Shown here piece after piece: positions 1 through 7,874 of a stretch of DNA of 64,000 nucleotides. Source of the stretch: JADGHX01 sp035760965 (GTDB lineage: Bacteria > Pseudomonadota > Gammaproteobacteria > Steroidobacterales > Steroidobacteraceae); contig DASTRY010000030.1 of NCBI GenBank assembly GCA_035760965.1, forward strand, positions 68,353 to 132,352, read 5' to 3'. The translations under genes and the position numbers were made by a program. Every line of letters begins with the position of its first letter. The first letter of the stretch is position 1. The notes under the pieces were generated by a model that saw only the letters and a list, made by a program, of their open reading frames with translations, ran no database searches and was not told the DNA's origin.

Positions 1-836
1 TCCTCGTTCGACAGCTCGATGTTCACGGCGGCGACGTTCTCCTCCAGGTGTTTCACTTTCGAGGTGCCCGGAATCGGGAGCATCACCGGGCTGCGCTTCA
101 GCACCCACGCGAGCGCCACCTGGCTCGGCGTGGCCCGGTGACGCTTGGCGATCTCATCGAGCAGCGAGCCGGATTTCGCGAGGTCGCCGGCCGCGAGCGG
201 AAACCACGGGATGAAGCCGATGTTCTTCTTCTCGCAGTACTCGAGCACATCTTCGCTGCTGCGATCGATGAGGTTGTAGCGGTTCTGCACGGTGACCACC
301 TTGAACACGCGCGCCGCCGCTTCGATTTCCTCCACCGACACCTGGCTGAGCCCTGCGAATTCGATGATGCCGTCATCGAGCAGCGACTTCACCGCTGCGA
401 ACTGCTCGTCGCGCGGCACCTTGGGATCGATGCGGTGAAGCTGCCACAAGCCGATCCGCTCGACGCCGAGGTTGCGCAGACTCTTGTGAGCCTGCTGGAT
501 CAGGTACTCGGGACGCCCGAGCGGGATCCATCGATCCGGCCCCGTGCGTGCGAGCCCGGCCTTGGTCGCGATGAGCATGTCCTTCGGGTAGGGATACAAC
601 GCTTCGCGGATGATGCGCTCGGACACGTCCGGCCCGTACGAGTCCGCGGTGTCGATGAAGTTCACGCCAAGCGCGGGCAGCCGCTTCACGGTACGTAACG
701 CTTCCTCACGATCCTCGGGCTCGCCCCACTGGCCCGGGCCCGTGATGCGCATGGCACCGAAGCCGAAGCGGTTGATCTGCCTCGTGCCGCCAATGAGGAA
801 GGTGCCGGCGCGGCCGGCGTTCAACTCGGTGCTCAT
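1..836 (-). CDS. Aldo/keto reductase, 3' end cut by the window edge
   Basis: NAD(P)H-dependent reductase of the aldo/keto reductase superfamily, probably cytosolic. Reading from the ATG at 836, 278 codons are present without a stop, so the last part lies outside the window. The catalytic tetrad of the family is visible: Asp62 and Tyr67 in DTADSYG, Lys92 in IATKAG and His134 in WQLHRID. The cofactor-binding end (IPGTSKVKHLEENVAA) is also present, so only a short C-terminus is missing. The start is set by an AGGAGG-like site just upstream (GGAGGGATTC-ATG). The substrate cannot be told. A second, only distantly similar aldo/keto reductase lies at 13326-14366. Family assignment is secure; the physiological role is not. 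Confidence 0.9.
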   Translation of the reverse strand, partial: MSTELNAGRAGTFLIGGTRQINRFGFGAMRITGPGQWGEPEDREEALRTVKRLPALGVNFIDTADSYGPDVSERIIREALYPYPKDMLIATKAGLARTGPDRWIPLGRPEYLIQQAHKSLRNLGVERIGLWQLHRIDPKVPRDEQFAAVKSLLDDGIIEFAGLSQVSVEEIEAAARVFKVVTVQNRYNLIDRSSEDVLEYCEKKNIGFIPWFPLAAGDLAKSGSLLDEIAKRHRATPSQVALAWVLKRSPVMLPIPGTSKVKHLEENVAAVNIELSNE

Positions 837-1107
837 GAATCCCTCCTGACCGTGCAACGTCGCTGGTGAAGGGTTGAGCACCTTACGTTCCCGTAGGGTT
901 GTCGACATCGCCCGAAGGAGTGAGCTGCGGTTCTCGCGCCGGCTGCACGCGTCGCGTGAATGCGCTAGCGGCTCGCAGCACAGCGATCGTGGCCACGGCC
1001 CTGGCGAGCGCACCTTGGCCGAGACTTCCGCGAGGCAGTTGCTCCGCTGCAGGGGGTGACTCGATACTTGCGCGGGCAAGACACCGGTGTCATCCGCAGC
1101 CCGATCC
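837..1107. other. Intergenic stretch between the reductase and the Tat-leader relic
   Basis: About 270 bases without a convincing gene. Two short overlapping open frames here are arginine-rich and look like GC shadows. No terminator, tRNA or clear promoter was seen. It lies next to a deletion relic (1108-1302), so part of it may be leftover flanking DNA. Confidence 0.4.
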
Positions 1108-1302
1108 ATGACAGACATGAAGCGCCGTACCCGTCGTGATGCCCTGAAGTCGCTCGCCCTTGGCGGCCCGGCAGACGTGCAACTCGAACTGTCCGGGTAT
1201 CACCACAACGTGGCGGGCGATTTCGTGAGCTTGGGGCCGGCGATCTACGCCGCGGGCCACGGAGAGGTGCGCGTCAGGAACGTGAGGTATCAAGCGCTAT
1301 GA
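1108..1302 (+). pseudogene. Deletion relic: Tat leader joined to the tail of a carbohydrate-active protein
   Basis: A 64-codon frame that reads as two unrelated ends joined in frame. The first about 20 residues are a twin-arginine style leader (MKRRTRRDALKSLALGG). The rest (LELSGYHHNVAGDF, then LGPAIYAAGHGEVRVRNVRYQAL) reads like the last strands of a beta-sandwich domain such as those ending GH43-type glycosidases; that family guess is from memory and uncertain. There is no hydrophobic core after the RR motif and no body between the two parts, so an internal deletion of a once larger exported enzyme is the simplest reading. The TGA stop overlaps the ATG of the next gene (ATGA), so the ancestral coupling with the acetylesterase has survived. 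No clear ribosome binding site is seen before 1108 or 1117. It could instead be a chance frame. Confidence 0.5.
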
Positions 1303-2108
1303 GGCGTGCCACGGCGACGCAGCTTGCGGGCGGCCTGCTCGCCCTCTTCGTCGCAGCCGTTGCCGCGGCTGCGTCGCCGACGATGAACGTGTTCATTGCG
1401 GGCGATTCCACCGCAGCCGAATACGCACCCGATCGCTATCCGCAACTCGGCTGGGGCATGGTGCTGAAATGCGCCTTCGATGAGGACGTCGCGGTCCGCA
1501 ACTACGCCCAGAGCGGCCGCAGCTCGAAGAGCTTCATCAACGAAGGCTTCTTCAGCCGGATCGAGCGCGAGATGCGGAAGGGCGACACATTGCTGATCCA
1601 GTTCGGGCACAACGACGAGAAGATCGCAGACGAGTCGCGCTACACGAATCCCGAGACGGACTACAAAATCTGGCTGCGCCGGTACATCGATGCCGCGCGC
1701 GACAAAGGCGCCCAGCCGGTGCTGATCACGCCGGTCGCCCGACGCAAGTTCAAGGACGGCGTGCCGGTCGATACACACGCGCCGTACGCGCAGTCAATGC
1801 GCGAGCTTGCTGCGGAGACGCACACACCGCTCGTCGATCTGACGGCGGATAGCATGAGCTGGCTCGCGCGCCTCGGCGAGCCGGCATCGCGCCAGTACTA
1901 TCTGGTATTCACACCGGAGCAGCACATTGCGCGCTTCCCCGAAGGTCACGAGGACAACACGCACTTCAGCGAGATGGGTGCGCGCCAGGTCGCGGAGCTC
2001 ATCGTCGAGCGCCTCGCGCAATTGAAGCTGCCCATTTCGGGGCGGATCAAAGCGGAGCGCCCGGGCTTGACGCGCGCAACACCGCTCGGCGGAGCCGGTT
2101 GCACCTGA
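1299..2108 (+). CDS. Rhamnogalacturonan acetylesterase-like SGNH hydrolase (CE12 type)
   Basis: Predicted secreted esterase that removes acetyl groups from pectic rhamnogalacturonan or similar acetylated glycans. A signal peptide occupies roughly residues 1-26 (LLALFVAAVAAAAS). The SGNH blocks are clear: block I GDST with nucleophile Ser37, block III FGHND, and block V DNTHF with the Asp and His near residues 222 and 225. The length (269 residues) fits single-domain CE12 enzymes. Its ATG overlaps the stop of the upstream relic, and the GH92 gene follows about 40 bases downstream, so these form one plant-glycan unit. Exact substrate is inferred from family resemblance. Confidence 0.88.
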   Translation: MRRATATQLAGGLLALFVAAVAAAASPTMNVFIAGDSTAAEYAPDRYPQLGWGMVLKCAFDEDVAVRNYAQSGRSSKSFINEGFFSRIEREMRKGDTLLIQFGHNDEKIADESRYTNPETDYKIWLRRYIDAARDKGAQPVLITPVARRKFKDGVPVDTHAPYAQSMRELAAETHTPLVDLTADSMSWLARLGEPASRQYYLVFTPEQHIARFPEGHEDNTHFSEMGARQVAELIVERLAQLKLPISGRIKAERPGLTRATPLGGAGCT

Positions 2109-2151
2109 AGTCGCAATGACTGCGCGCCGCCCGAAGCCTTACGCTATCGGG

Positions 2152-4482
2152 ATGAACACTCGTCGCTACCTGTTTCTGTTGGCCGTGCTCGTGCTGTGCG
2201 TTGCAAGCGACGCGTCCGAGCTCTCGGACCCCGTGCGCGCGGTCGATCCTTTCATCGGCACGAAGGGCAACGGCCACGTCTTTCCCGGCGCCGTCGTGCC
2301 GTTCGGCATGGTGCAGCTGAGCCCCGATACGCAGATCCGCAACTTCAAGGAAAGCTATCCGTGGGCGGCTGGCTATCAGTACGACGACACCACCATCCTC
2401 GGCTTCTCGCATACGCACTTCTCGGGTGCGGGCCATTCGGATCTGGGCGATGTCCTGGTGGTGCCTATTGCCGGCGAAGTGCGACTCGATCCGGGCGACA
2501 TCGACAAGCCGTTATCCGGCTACCGCTCGCGCTTCAGTCACGACAGCGAAGGCGCGGAGCCGGGGTACTACGCCGTCACGCTCTCCGACTACGACGTCCA
2601 TGCGGAGCTCACCGCGACGGCGCGCGTGGGCTTGCATCGCTACACGTTTCCGCCGGGCAAGCCTGCACACGTGCTGGTCGATCTGCGCTCGAGCATTTAC
2701 GACTATCCCGGCAAAGTGCTCTGGTCGCGCGTGCGCATCCATCCGGACGGAACCGTGACAGGCTATCGTGAGACACGCGGCTGGGCGCCGGGCCGGCAGC
2801 TCTACTTCGCGATGCGCTTCTCGCGCCCCATGACGGGTCATGCGCTCTACAACCGGGAGACCTCGCCGCCCGCGTACGACCCGAAGTTCGCCCCTTGGTA
2901 CGGACGCGACGATGTCGACTTCCGGGAGGGTCGCGGACTCGTTGCCGTGTTCGATTTCGGCGAGCTGCGCGCCGAGCCGCTGCTCGTGAAAGTGGCCCTT
3001 TCGCCGGTGAGCGAGGCGAACGCGCTCCGCAATCTCGAAGCCGAGGCGCCGGGTTGGGACTTCGATACGAAGCGTCAGGCCGCTGCAGCGGCGTGGCGCG
3101 AGGCGCTTTCCGTGCTCGACATCGAGGCCAGCGAGCCGGTGCGCCGGATGCTCTACACCTCGCTGTATCACGCGTTCATGGCGCCGAGCCTCTTCATGGA
3201 CGTCGACGGCTCGTATCGCGGCCCGGACCACGAAGTCCACCGGGCCGAGGGCTTCGCGTTCCATTCCACGTTTTCGCTGTGGGACACGTATCGCGCGCTC
3301 CATCCGCTCCTCACACTGCTGCGGCCCGCTTCGGACAACAACGACTTCGTTCGCTCGCTGATTTCGTCGTGGAAATACAGCCCGGATGGCCTGCTGCCCG
3401 TGTGGCAATTTCACGGCCAGGAAACGTGGACGATGATCGGCTATCACGCCGTGCCGGTGATTGCCGATGCGTACCTCAAAGGCATCCGCGACTACTCCGC
3501 GGCAGAGGCGCTCGAGGCGATGGTTGCGAGCGCGACGAATCCGCGCTACGCCGGGCTCGATCAATACATGAAGCTCGGCTGGGTTGCATCGGATCGCGAG
3601 CGAGAAGGCGCATCCAAGACGCTCGAGTATGCGTACGACGACTGGACGATCGCGCGCATGGCCGCGGCGCTGGGACGCAACGACATCGAAAAAACGTTCG
3701 CTGAGCGTGCCGGGTACTGGCGCAATGTGTTCGATCGCAAGACCGGCTTCATTCGCGCGCGCAAAGCAGACGGCACGTTCCGCGAGCCGTTCGATCCCGC
3801 CGCGGCGGGCTACTACGGCGACTACACCGAAGGCAACGCGTGGCAATACACGTGGTACGCCCCGCAAGACACCGCGGGCCTGATTCGCGCGATGGGCGGT
3901 GAGCGCAAGTTCGTCGCCAAGCTCGACGCCCTCTTCGACGCGAAGGTCGATCCGAAGGCGTTCGCACACGTCGAGGACATCTCGGGCCTGATCGGCTACT
4001 ACGCGCACGGGAACGAGCCGAGCCATCACATCGCGTATCTCTACGTCTACGCCGGCCAGCCGTGGCGCACGCAGGAGCGGCTGGCGCAGATCGTCGAATC
4101 GCAGTATCAGCCGGTGCCCGACGGTCTTTCGGGCAACGACGATCTCGGGCAGATGTCCGCGTGGCTGCTGTTCACCGCGCTCGGCTTCTATCCGGTGACG
4201 CCGGCGTCCGGCGAGTACGTCATCGGCCGACCCTTCGTGGAACGCGCGACACTGCGCTTACCGAACGGCAAGCGCTTCGTCATCGTGGCCGCCAATCTCT
4301 CGGACGAGAACCGCTATGTGGGCAGGGTGGAGCTGAACGGGAAGCCCCTCGCGCGATCGTTCGTTCGTCACGAGGAAATCATGGCCGGCGGCGAGCTGCG
4401 CTTCACGATGCAGGCGGTGCCGAACAAAAGCTGGGCGGTGAACGCTTCCGCGCGGCCCTACTCGATGTCCGCGCGGCACTGA
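2152..4482 (+). CDS. GH92 family alpha-mannosidase, exported
   Basis: Calcium-dependent exo-alpha-mannosidase family that trims N-glycan or other alpha-mannosides, here predicted periplasmic or secreted. The start at 2152 is preferred over 2116 because it gives a normal signal peptide (MNTRRYLFLLAVLVLCVASD). GH92 hallmarks run in order: DPFIGTKGNGHVFPGAVVPF near residue 30, the all-alpha domain with a TFSLWDTYRA segment, AHVEDISGLIGYYAHGNEPS near residue 610, and GNDDLGQMSAWLLFTALGFYP near residue 665. The HGNEPSHH segment carries conserved substrate/calcium ligands of the family. The mature size (about 750 residues) matches GH92. It follows the acetylesterase gene on the same strand. Which mannoside linkage it cuts cannot be read from sequence. 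Confidence 0.95.
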   Translation: MNTRRYLFLLAVLVLCVASDASELSDPVRAVDPFIGTKGNGHVFPGAVVPFGMVQLSPDTQIRNFKESYPWAAGYQYDDTTILGFSHTHFSGAGHSDLGDVLVVPIAGEVRLDPGDIDKPLSGYRSRFSHDSEGAEPGYYAVTLSDYDVHAELTATARVGLHRYTFPPGKPAHVLVDLRSSIYDYPGKVLWSRVRIHPDGTVTGYRETRGWAPGRQLYFAMRFSRPMTGHALYNRETSPPAYDPKFAPWYGRDDVDFREGRGLVAVFDFGELRAEPLLVKVALSPVSEANALRNLEAEAPGWDFDTKRQAAAAAWREALSVLDIEASEPVRRMLYTSLYHAFMAPSLFMDVDGSYRGPDHEVHRAEGFAFHSTFSLWDTYRALHPLLTLLRPASDNNDFVRSLISSWKYSPDGLLPVWQFHGQETWTMIGYHAVPVIADAYLKGIRDYSAAEALEAMVASATNPRYAGLDQYMKLGWVASDREREGASKTLEYAYDDWTIARMAAALGRNDIEKTFAERAGYWRNVFDRKTGFIRARKADGTFREPFDPAAAGYYGDYTEGNAWQYTWYAPQDTAGLIRAMGGERKFVAKLDALFDAKVDPKAFAHVEDISGLIGYYAHGNEPSHHIAYLYVYAGQPWRTQERLAQIVESQYQPVPDGLSGNDDLGQMSAWLLFTALGFYPVTPASGEYVIGRPFVERATLRLPNGKRFVIVAANLSDENRYVGRVELNGKPLARSFVRHEEIMAGGELRFTMQAVPNKSWAVNASARPYSMSARH

Positions 4483-4575
4483 GCCCGTGGGCGCTCATTC
4501 AATGGACACCGTAGTATTCCGGGTAGGAATTGCCGCTGCGCACCCCTACGATTGCCCGGGATCACTACGGGCATC

Positions 4576-5952
4576 ATGTTTCACCGGCAGGCAAAACACC
4601 TCTCGCGATGGCTTCTCGGCATCGCGTGCTCCGCAGTCTCGGCCATCGCCCTCGGCGAAAGCGCCTCCGGCGCGATCAGTGCCGCGCCCGCGCCTCGGCA
4701 AAGCCAGCTGAGGTATGACTACGACTACCCGACGATCGGTTACAGCCAGACCGCGACTCACAACCGCATCGCGCGCCTGCAAGAGCGGCTGGATCGCGGC
4801 GAAGTAACCCTGCGATACGAGAAGCCGCGCGGCTATCTCGACTCGTTGCTGCGAGCGCTGGACATCGATCCGAGCTCGCAAGCGCTCGTGTTCTCGAAAA
4901 CGAGCCTGCAGGTCAACGCGATCAATGCCGCCACGCCGCGCGCGCTGTACTTCAACGAAGACACCTACGTCGCGTACGTGCAGGGAACGGGGCTCCTCGA
5001 GTTCAACACCTTCGATAGCAAGCTCGGCCCGGTGTTCTACACGATGATCAACGAGCCCAACCAGCGCCACTTCGAGCGCGAGAACTCGCGCTGCCTCGCA
5101 TGTCACGATACGTTCTCGATGCTCGGCGGCGGCGTGCCGCGCTTCCTCGTGATGTCCTCGTTCGTCGATGCCAACGGCCAGATGGTGACGAACGATACGT
5201 CCATCGAGACCACCGACGCGACGCCCATCGCCGAGCGCTGGGCGGGCTGGTACGTCACCGGGCGCAGCGGCACGCAAGCGCATCTCGGCAACATCATCTT
5301 CAAGCCCGGCGACGTGCGCGCGAACCAGGTGGTCGATCTCCCGGCCATTCAGCGCACCAATCTCGATACGCTCGAAGGATTGCTCGATACGCGGCCCTAC
5401 CCGACCGACAAGAGCGACATCGTGGCGCTGCTCGTGTTCGAGCATCAGATCAACGTGGAGAACCTGGTGACGCGCGCGAACTTCAAGTCGCGCACGCTGA
5501 TGGCTCGCGAGCACCAGGACGTCGCGACGCCGACGTGGGCCGAGCTGTCTCCGAAGATGCAGCGCATGCTCCGGCCCATGATGGACTCGATCGTGAATGC
5601 GCTCTTCTTCGTGAACGCCGCGCCGCTCATGGACACCGTCACGAGCTCGTCGGGCTTCGACCGGTGGTTCCAGTCGCGCGGCCCGCGCGATGCGCGCGGC
5701 CGCTCGCTGCGTAAGCTGGACCTGAAGACGCGCCTCTTCACGTACCCGCTGAGCTACATGGTGTACTCGGAAGGCTTCGAGGGCCTGCCCCCGAGCGCTC
5801 GCGACTACATCTACCGTCGCGTGCGGGATGTGCTCACGGGCGTCGACACGAGCCCCGAGCTCGCGCATAGCGGCGCGGACGAGCGCAAGGCCGCTCTCGA
5901 GATCCTCACGGCGACCAAGCCGGAATTCGCGCGCCTCAAGTCCGGGGCTTGA
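4576..5952 (+). CDS. Secreted protein with a single c-type heme motif, function unknown
   Basis: A 458-residue exported protein. The start at 4576 gives a signal peptide (HLSRWLLGIACSAVSAIALG); 4552 is an alternative. The only clear functional mark is one CxxCH heme-attachment motif, CLACH, near residue 175, set in ENSRCLACHDTFSMLGG. The remainder matches no enzyme domain I recognise, although proteins with this layout recur in bacteria as hypothetical cytochrome-like proteins. Several Met and His residues could give the second axial ligand. It is downstream of the GH92 gene by about 90 bases and convergent with the M61 peptidase gene, whose 3' end it overlaps by 17 bases. A periplasmic electron-transfer or heme-sensor role is only a guess. 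Confidence 0.8.
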   Translation: MFHRQAKHLSRWLLGIACSAVSAIALGESASGAISAAPAPRQSQLRYDYDYPTIGYSQTATHNRIARLQERLDRGEVTLRYEKPRGYLDSLLRALDIDPSSQALVFSKTSLQVNAINAATPRALYFNEDTYVAYVQGTGLLEFNTFDSKLGPVFYTMINEPNQRHFERENSRCLACHDTFSMLGGGVPRFLVMSSFVDANGQMVTNDTSIETTDATPIAERWAGWYVTGRSGTQAHLGNIIFKPGDVRANQVVDLPAIQRTNLDTLEGLLDTRPYPTDKSDIVALLVFEHQINVENLVTRANFKSRTLMAREHQDVATPTWAELSPKMQRMLRPMMDSIVNALFFVNAAPLMDTVTSSSGFDRWFQSRGPRDARGRSLRKLDLKTRLFTYPLSYMVYSEGFEGLPPSARDYIYRRVRDVLTGVDTSPELAHSGADERKAALEILTATKPEFARLKSGA

Positions 5953-7855
5953 GGATCTGCGCGAGCCGATCTTCCGTGTCGCTCACGCGCTCGAGCTGCG
6001 GGTACCGGAGTCCATCGAAATACGGAACGCGCACCACCTTGTAGCGCTCCCCGTTCTTCACGATCAGCTCGAGCGGCGTGCTGCCGCCCTTCGCGCTCTT
6101 GATGGCGCTCTTCAGCACGTCCGCCTTGAAGGCTCGACCGTTCACCGCGACGATGGTGTCGCCCATCGAGAGACCCGCCTTGAACGCCGGGCCCTCCCAG
6201 CTCACTTCACTCAGCGATCCGGCTTCGCGCGTCGAGACTCGCACGCCGAGCGAGTGCGTGAGATCGATGTACTTGCGCAGCTCTTCGACTCCTTTCTGAT
6301 ACGCCGACGGCGTGTCCGTGAAAGTGATCTTCCAGCCGCCACGCGTGAGCCCGTCGAGCGGCGCACCCGGGCCGTGACCATCGAGGCGTGCGCGCAAGAA
6401 GCTCTTCCAGTCGTTCGGCGCGACGCCGTTCAGCGCGGCGACGACCGCGTCGAACGTGTAGGGCAGCGGCCCCACCGCCCCGTCCTGAATGCCGTAGAAG
6501 GCGCGCGCGAAGTCATCGAGCGAGCGCCTGCCGTTCGTGAGCTCGCGAATGCGCGTGTCCACGTCGAGCCAGATGAGCTCGCCTTCGGCGTAGTACTCTT
6601 CCGTGCGCTGCCACGACACGAACGACAGCGGCCGGCGCGGCGTCACGACCGGCTGATTCGTCGTATCCTGCAGATCGCGCCACACGCGCCCCGGCCGGTT
6701 GCGATCGAGATTCGCCGCGCTGAACGCGAGCTGGCCGCGCGCGAGGTCTTCGCTCCAGAGCCCCGAGCGAGTGGCGATGACGTGGCCGTAGTACTGCGTC
6801 AACCCCTCGTACACCCACAGCAGCTCGTTCTGCAGCGGCGTGTTGAAGTCGCGCACGTACTGGCCCAGCGGACGACGGAACTTGCCGTTCCAGGAGTGCG
6901 AGAACTCGTGCGCCAGCAGGTCGCGGTCGGGTGCGTTCTTGTCCCAGTCGGTGAAGTAGTCGGGCTCCTGCTGATTCTCGCTCGAGCGGTGATGCTCGAG
7001 CCCGATGGACCCGAAGGCCTCGCTCAGCGCGAGCAGGAAATCATAGTGCTCGTAGTGCTGCGAGCCGAAGAGCGCATACATCTCCTGCACGAGCTTGCGA
7101 TGCGGCGCGAGCTGTTCCGGCTTGATCTCGAGATTCTCGGGCCGGTCGGCGACGATATCGAGAAAGACGGGCCGGCTCGCGCCCGGTGTCAGCTCGATGC
7201 GCTTGAAGTGCTTGCCGGCGAAGACGGGCGAATCGATCAGCATCTCGAGGGAGATCGGCTGGAAGCGGACCTGTGCGCCGCTGCGCTCGGCGACATCGAG
7301 CGCGCTGCCGAAATCCCACCCTTCCGGCAGGGTGAGCGACGGCGCGAAGGTGATGCGATTCGACCAGTGCCCGGCCGGGTAGAGCACGACGCTGTTCCAC
7401 TGCAAGCCGACGATTTCCGGCGTCACGACCCTGCGACCCTGATCGCGCACGAGCGGCGAGGCGTACTGGAAGCGCACCTCGATCTCTTTCACGCCCGTCG
7501 GCACGGTGAGATGAAACGCGAACACGTCCGCCGAATCGCGTGTCCATTCGATGCGCTTGCCGCCGCCGGTGATCGTGAGCCCGGCGAGCCCCGCGATGGT
7601 GCCGCGGGGTGCGTGATTTCCCGGCAGCCACTCGGGATAGAGCAGCGTGAGGGGCCCCGCCTGCACGGGCAGCCGCTCGGTCACGTTGAACACGCGATGA
7701 TCGAGATCCGTGACGTCCACGGCGAGCTCGATGGTACCGGGGAACGGTGTGTTGCGCGCCGGAGCGCGCGCGGCCTGCACCGCGTGCGCGCTCACCAGCG
7801 CAAGAATGCCGATCGCTACGAATCCGCTCGCCTTGGTCCGGGTCACACTGGCCAC
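5936..7855 (-). CDS. M61 family peptidase with C-terminal PDZ domain
   Basis: Zinc metallopeptidase of the glycyl-aminopeptidase type, exported by a signal peptide (residues about 1-29, ending SAHAVQAARA). It starts at a GTG. The N-terminal beta domain is followed by the catalytic domain with HEFSHSWNGKFRRP near residue 315, giving the two zinc histidines of HExxH plus the family's conserved tryptophan. A downstream Glu in WVYEGLTQYYG is the likely third ligand. A PDZ domain fills about residues 500-600, with GDTIVAVNGRAF as its carboxylate-binding region. The gene begins 19 bases after the leuA stop on the same strand, so it may be cotranscribed, although no functional link with leucine synthesis is obvious. 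The end overlaps the convergent heme-motif gene. Confidence 0.93.
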   Translation of the reverse strand: MASVTRTKASGFVAIGILALVSAHAVQAARAPARNTPFPGTIELAVDVTDLDHRVFNVTERLPVQAGPLTLLYPEWLPGNHAPRGTIAGLAGLTITGGGKRIEWTRDSADVFAFHLTVPTGVKEIEVRFQYASPLVRDQGRRVVTPEIVGLQWNSVVLYPAGHWSNRITFAPSLTLPEGWDFGSALDVAERSGAQVRFQPISLEMLIDSPVFAGKHFKRIELTPGASRPVFLDIVADRPENLEIKPEQLAPHRKLVQEMYALFGSQHYEHYDFLLALSEAFGSIGLEHHRSSENQQEPDYFTDWDKNAPDRDLLAHEFSHSWNGKFRRPLGQYVRDFNTPLQNELLWVYEGLTQYYGHVIATRSGLWSEDLARGQLAFSAANLDRNRPGRVWRDLQDTTNQPVVTPRRPLSFVSWQRTEEYYAEGELIWLDVDTRIRELTNGRRSLDDFARAFYGIQDGAVGPLPYTFDAVVAALNGVAPNDWKSFLRARLDGHGPGAPLDGLTRGGWKITFTDTPSAYQKGVEELRKYIDLTHSLGVRVSTREAGSLSEVSWEGPAFKAGLSMGDTIVAVNGRAFKADVLKSAIKSAKGGSTPLELIVKNGERYKVVRVPYFDGLRYPQLERVSDTEDRLAQILKPRT

Positions 7856-7874
7856 TCCAAAAAGGAGCGCATTA

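Noticed and set aside
5936..5952. Seventeen-base overlap of convergent genes as a sign of an error or frameshift
   Set aside because: Both reading frames end normally and both proteins are full length; short convergent overlaps also occur at 19032-19038.
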